Shown here: in pieces, positions 61,096 to 64,000 of the stretch
Layout: the number at the start of each line of letters is the position of its first letter
Position numbering within the stretch: position 1 is the first letter of the stretch
Assembly: GCF_031846275.1 (NCBI RefSeq)
Contig: NZ_JAVRIB010000007.1
Span: 111,426 to 175,425 of the forward strand
Length of the DNA stretch: 64,000 bases
Direction: 5' to 3'
Origin: Spectribacter hydrogenoxidans
Lineage (GTDB): Bacteria; Pseudomonadota; Gammaproteobacteria; Nevskiales; Salinisphaeraceae
The notes under the pieces: generated by a model
The model's database searches: none
The model's input: the letters and a program-made list of their open reading frames with translations, nothing else
What the model was told of the DNA's origin: nothing
Program-made: the position numbers and the translations under genes

Positions 61096-61323
61096 ATGAT
61101 GCGGGTAACCAGCAAAGGGCAGGTCACCATCCCGGTCCACATTCGGCGGCGGCTTGGACTGGAGCATGACAGTGATGTCGAATTCGTGATCGACGGCGGC
61201 CAGGTGATTCTTCGCCGGGCGACAGGTTCAACCCGTGGCGCTGATCTGGTGGCGCAAATGCGAGGCCGCGCCGATGTCCCTATGAGCACGGATGAAATCA
61301 TGGCGCTCACGCGCGGCAATTAG
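61096..61323 (+). CDS. AbrB/MazE/SpoVT-fold antitoxin (VapB-like)
   Basis: The 75-residue product has the swapped-hairpin DNA-binding start MRVTSKGQVTIPVHIRRRLG, then DSDVEFVIDGGQVILRR, and a toxin-binding tail (MSTDEIMALTRGN). AAGGAG precedes two tandem ATG codons (61096 and 61099); the second has the better spacing. It is the antitoxin of the PIN toxin that starts ten bases downstream. The pair sits between hldD and waaF, which are normally close neighbours. Confidence 0.9.
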   Translation: MMRVTSKGQVTIPVHIRRRLGLEHDSDVEFVIDGGQVILRRATGSTRGADLVAQMRGRADVPMSTDEIMALTRGN

Positions 61324-61333
61324 GCGCTTGCTC

Positions 61334-61738
61334 GTGGCCTTGGCTCTGGTCGACAGCAATGTATTGCTGGATGTACTAAGGGAAGATGCGCGCTGGCTGG
61401 ATTGGTCGGCGTCTGCCCTGGCGGACGCAGCCGATCAAGGCGGGTTGGCAATCAATGCCGTAATTTATGCTGAGGTCTCGGTGGGTTTTAGCCGGATCGA
61501 GGCTTGCGAAGCGGCATTGCCGGAGACCGTATTCCAGCGTTTGTCCCTACCATGGGAGGCAGCGTTTCTCGCCGGTAAATCTTTTCTGCATTACCGCCGT
61601 GCGGGCGGCACTCGGCAGTCGCCATTGCCGGATTTCTTTATCGGTGCCCATGCTGCTGTCGCAAACCTGATCTTGATTACCCGCGATGTGCGCCGCTACC
61701 GAACCTATTTTCCACAGCTGACACTGGTGACACCCTGA
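61334..61738 (+). CDS. PIN-domain ribonuclease toxin (VapC-like)
   Basis: The GTG at 61334 gives 134 residues. PIN-domain acidic residues are in ALVDSNVLLDVLRED (first Asp), NAVIYAEVSVGFSRIE (Glu), LPDFFIGAHAAVANLILITR (Asp) and RDVRRYRTYF (last Asp), forming the Mg2+ site of an RNase. VapC toxins cut tRNA or rRNA. Codon use and composition are slightly less GC-rich than the neighbours, which supports acquisition. Its stop overlaps the probable CTG start of waaF. Confidence 0.9.
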   Translation: MALALVDSNVLLDVLREDARWLDWSASALADAADQGGLAINAVIYAEVSVGFSRIEACEAALPETVFQRLSLPWEAAFLAGKSFLHYRRAGGTRQSPLPDFFIGAHAAVANLILITRDVRRYRTYFPQLTLVTP

Positions 61739-62772
61739 GTCGGCCGGCTCGGATCCTGATCGTTGGCCCCTCGTGGGTCGGCGATATGGTGATGGCGCAG
61801 AGCCTGTTAAAGACCCTGCGCGAGCGCGATCCGAGCGTTGTCCTTGATGTGCTCGCGCCCGGCTGGAGTCTGCCCATCATCGAGCGCATGCCCGAAGCCC
61901 GTCAGGGCTTCGATCTGCCTGCGGGCCACGGGGAACTGGGCTGGGGCAAGCGCCGCCGGGTGGCGGAGCAGCTGAAATCGATTGGTTATGATCAGGCCAT
62001 CGTGCTGCCGCGCACGCTGAAATCGGCGCTGGTGCCCTGGTTTGCGGGTATCCCTCAGCGCACCGGGTTTCTCGGCGAATCCCGTTTCGGGCTGATCAAC
62101 GACCGCCGGCCGTTCGACGCCGAACATCTGCCACAGACCGTGCAGCGCTACGTGGCGCTGGGCCTGCCGCCAGCTGCCGCCCGACCGCCGCGGGTACCTC
62201 ATCCGGCCCTGACCGTGGACGGGAAACGTCAGGCCGCCCTGATGGATGAGCTCGGTCTGGATCACAACGAGCGTTTCGTGGGTTTCATGCCCGGCGCGGA
62301 ATACGGGCCCGCGAAGCAGTGGCCGGTGGCACATTTCGCGGCCCTGGCCCGGGCGCTGGGCCGGCGCGGGCAGCGGGTGCTGATTTTCGGCTCGCCCAAG
62401 GATGCCGAGGTTGGCGGCGCCATCGTCGATGCGAGCGGCGATGTGGCGGTCAATCTATGTGGCCGCACCCAGCTCGCCGACGTCATCGATCTGCTGGCGT
62501 TATGCGAGATGGCCGTGACCAATGATTCCGGTCTGATGCACGTGGCCGCTGCGGTGGGCACGCCGCTGGTGGCTATCTATGGGTCATCTACCCCCGGATT
62601 CACGCCGCCGCTGTCCGACGCCGCCCGGATTCTGCATCTGGACCTGGCCTGCAGCCCCTGCTTCGAGCGGCGCTGCCCGCTGGGTCACACCCAGTGCCTG
62701 ACCCGAATCGGGGTGCGGGAGGTGCTGGAACAGCTGCCGGATACACGAGCGTCGGACCCACAACCCGCGTAA
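61735..62772 (+). CDS. waaF: LPS heptosyltransferase II, probable CTG start
   Basis: WaaF adds the second heptose to the LPS inner core. Conserved N-terminal residues ARILIVGPSWVGDMVMAQSL are encoded upstream of the first standard start codon (ATG at 61786), which would delete the fold's first strand and loop. The only sensible start is CTG at 61735, overlapping the toxin stop as CTGA with GGTGA four bases upstream. That gives 345 residues, the normal WaaF length. Later motifs include FMPGAEYGPAKQWPVAHFAA, AVTNDSGLMHVAAAVGTPLV and LDLACSPCFERRCPLGHTQC. Confidence 0.9.
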   Translation: MSRPARILIVGPSWVGDMVMAQSLLKTLRERDPSVVLDVLAPGWSLPIIERMPEARQGFDLPAGHGELGWGKRRRVAEQLKSIGYDQAIVLPRTLKSALVPWFAGIPQRTGFLGESRFGLINDRRPFDAEHLPQTVQRYVALGLPPAAARPPRVPHPALTVDGKRQAALMDELGLDHNERFVGFMPGAEYGPAKQWPVAHFAALARALGRRGQRVLIFGSPKDAEVGGAIVDASGDVAVNLCGRTQLADVIDLLALCEMAVTNDSGLMHVAAAVGTPLVAIYGSSTPGFTPPLSDAARILHLDLACSPCFERRCPLGHTQCLTRIGVREVLEQLPDTRASDPQPA

Positions 62773-62863
62773 CGATGCGGTAATATTCGCCCCGGCTGGC
62801 GTCGCGGGTGGGCTGCCCTGCGCCCGCCGGTCGACTCAGTCAGTTACGGGCTAAGAAGGGCAT

Positions 62864-63619
62864 ATGCAGGCAATTATTCTCGCCGCCGGCGTTGGCAGCC
62901 GCTTGGGGATTGTCGATGGCGAACGTCGTCCCAAGTGCCTGCTCGAGATCGGGGGCATGTCACTGCTGGATCGGCATCTGCAGCTGCTCGAGCGCGCCGG
63001 TGTCGGGCCGGTGACGTTGGTAACCGGTTTCCAGGCCGGGATTCTTGCCGACGCAGTCCGAACCGCGGTGCAAGCGCCACGCCTGTGCCACAATCCCGAC
63101 TACGAGCGGGGTAGCGTGCTCAGCCTCGATGCCGCCGCCGACGTGCTCACCAGTGGTGACGAGGTGCTGGTGATGGACGCCGATGTGCTCTATCACCCGG
63201 CCATTCTCGCGCGCCTGGTGGCTGCCCCCCGCGCCGATCTATTCCTGCTCGATCGCGATTTCGAGCCCGGCGACGAACCGGTCAAGCTCTGCGTGGCCGG
63301 GGGGCAACTGATGGAATTCCGTAAGCGCCCGGACCCGGGCGATTACGAAGTGGTTGGCGAATCGGTGGGCTTCTTTCGCCTGTCCGCGGCCATGGCGGCC
63401 CGGCTGGCCGGTGTCACCGCCGCCTACGCGGCAGACGGTCGCGGAGATCAGCCACATGAGGAGGCAATCCGCGATCTGCTACGGGCCGATCCGGCGGCGT
63501 TCGACTATCTCGACATTACCGGTCTTCCGTGGATCGAGATCGATTTTCCGGCTGACGTCGAGCGTGCCCGCCAGGAAATTCTCCCCGCCCTTGCGAACGC
63601 CGACGAGGCCAACGCATGA
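62864..63619 (+). CDS. CTP-type nucleotidyltransferase (PntC-like, phosphonate or phosphocholine type)
   Basis: The 251-residue product has the sugar-phosphate nucleotidyltransferase start MQAIILAAGVGSRLGIVDGE with KCLLEIGGMSLLDRH, and VLVMDADVLYHPAILARL as the metal site. The GDEPVKLCVAGGQLMEFRK and DYLDITGLPWIEIDFPADVE segments are like those of CTP:phosphocholine and CTP:2-aminoethylphosphonate cytidylyltransferases. It overlaps the PEP mutase gene by 4 bases, so it probably activates a phosphonate, as PntC does. AAGAAGG lies before the ATG. Confidence 0.82.
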   Translation: MQAIILAAGVGSRLGIVDGERRPKCLLEIGGMSLLDRHLQLLERAGVGPVTLVTGFQAGILADAVRTAVQAPRLCHNPDYERGSVLSLDAAADVLTSGDEVLVMDADVLYHPAILARLVAAPRADLFLLDRDFEPGDEPVKLCVAGGQLMEFRKRPDPGDYEVVGESVGFFRLSAAMAARLAGVTAAYAADGRGDQPHEEAIRDLLRADPAAFDYLDITGLPWIEIDFPADVERARQEILPALANADEANA

Positions 63620-64000
63620 CCGGCGGTAAGGGCAGGGCCCTGCGTCGCCTGCTGGCGTCGCCGGATACCGAATTCCTGATGGAGGCCCATAACGGCCTCA
63701 GTGCGCGGATCGCCCAGGAGGCGGGCTTCGCGGGGCTGTGGGGCAGCGGTCTGACCCTGTCGGCCCAGGCTGCGGTGCGCGACAACAACGAGTTGTCCTG
63801 GACCCAGGTGGTGGACCAGCTGGAACTGATGAGCGACGCCACCGACATCCCCATCCTCCTGGACGGCGACACCGGCTACGGCGATTTCAACAACCTGCGG
63901 AGGCTGGTGCGCAAGCTTGAACAGCGCGACATCGCAGGCGTGTGCGTCGAGGACAAGCTGTTCCCCAAGACCAACAGCTTCATCCGTGGCGAAACCCAGC
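63616..64000 (+). CDS. Phosphoenolpyruvate mutase (3' end cut by window edge)
   Basis: PEP mutase converts phosphoenolpyruvate to phosphonopyruvate, the entry step of phosphonate synthesis. About 128 codons are visible. The N-terminal FLMEAHNGLSARIAQEAGFA, the metal-binding LLDGDTGYGDFNNL, and the signature EDKLFPKTNSF set it apart from isocitrate-lyase-like paralogues. The start at 63616 overlaps the preceding stop (ATGA). The reading frame is open at the window end. Confidence 0.95.
   Translation, partial: MTGGKGRALRRLLASPDTEFLMEAHNGLSARIAQEAGFAGLWGSGLTLSAQAAVRDNNELSWTQVVDQLELMSDATDIPILLDGDTGYGDFNNLRRLVRKLEQRDIAGVCVEDKLFPKTNSFIRGETQ

Overview
The window is a gene-dense, GC-rich chromosomal segment from a gammaproteobacterium. 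The evidence is gene content and order: accB-accC-prmA, fis-purH, proC-yggT-metX-metW, zapB-like/zapA-6S RNA-fau, dsbD-cutA, groES-groEL, and a lipopolysaccharide (LPS) core region around glnE, hldD and waaF. Acidic proteins and several Na+- or cation-coupled transporters (three amino-acid symporters in a row, a CPA1-type antiporter) hint at a marine or salt-tolerant organism. The species cannot be named from the sequence alone.

Layout. 1-1.7 kb: a cut LEA14-like lipoprotein, a SIMPL-domain protein and YjbQ. 1.7-4.6 kb (minus): a secreted protein of unknown function, purH and fis. 4.6-16.4 kb (minus): an 11-gene, tightly overlapping operon encoding an AgmX/TonB-like protein, two ExbD paralogues, an ExbB/MotA/TolQ protein and seven predicted exported proteins, four or five of them TPR-rich. 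16.4-22.4 kb (minus): prmA, accC, accB, aroQ, a TlpA-like thioredoxin, dsbD and cutA. 22.5-31.8 kb: a 1-Cys peroxiredoxin, ilvD, an OmpA-family protein, TatD, a small envelope protein, a YgiM-like SH3 protein, a CPA1 antiporter, a hydrolase, a DUF3047 protein and a TerB-like protein. 31.8-46.3 kb: metW, metX, yggT, proC, ilvA, an EVE protein, fau, 6S RNA, zapA, a zapB-like gene, degQ/htrA, a PEBP-family protein, sohB and three amino-acid symporters. 46.6-48.9 kb: groESL with a perfect CIRCE operator overlapping a sigma-32-like promoter. 48.9-49.4 kb: an ORF-less group IIC intron placed exactly behind the groEL terminator. 49.5-62.8 kb: an LPS/surface-glycan locus (pyruvyltransferase, three GT9, two GT2, one GT4, a methyltransferase, a kinase-like protein, hldD, waaF) with glnE and an AbrB/PIN toxin-antitoxin pair embedded in it. 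62.9-64 kb: a cytidylyltransferase-like gene and the start of phosphoenolpyruvate mutase, which is the start of a phosphonate pathway.

The best candidate for an undescribed system is the 4.6-16.4 kb operon. It combines a proton-driven ExbB/ExbD motor, a TonB/AgmX-type transducer and a family of paralogous periplasmic TPR proteins with a conserved cysteine pair. Only one of the two ExbD proteins keeps the proton-carrying aspartate; the other has asparagine. The layout recalls the Agl/Glt motor of Myxococcus, but the TPR partners are not ones I recognise. Other items of note are the ORF-less group IIC intron, a probable CTG start for waaF behind a toxin gene, and a fau ribosome-binding site that lies in the closing stem of 6S RNA.
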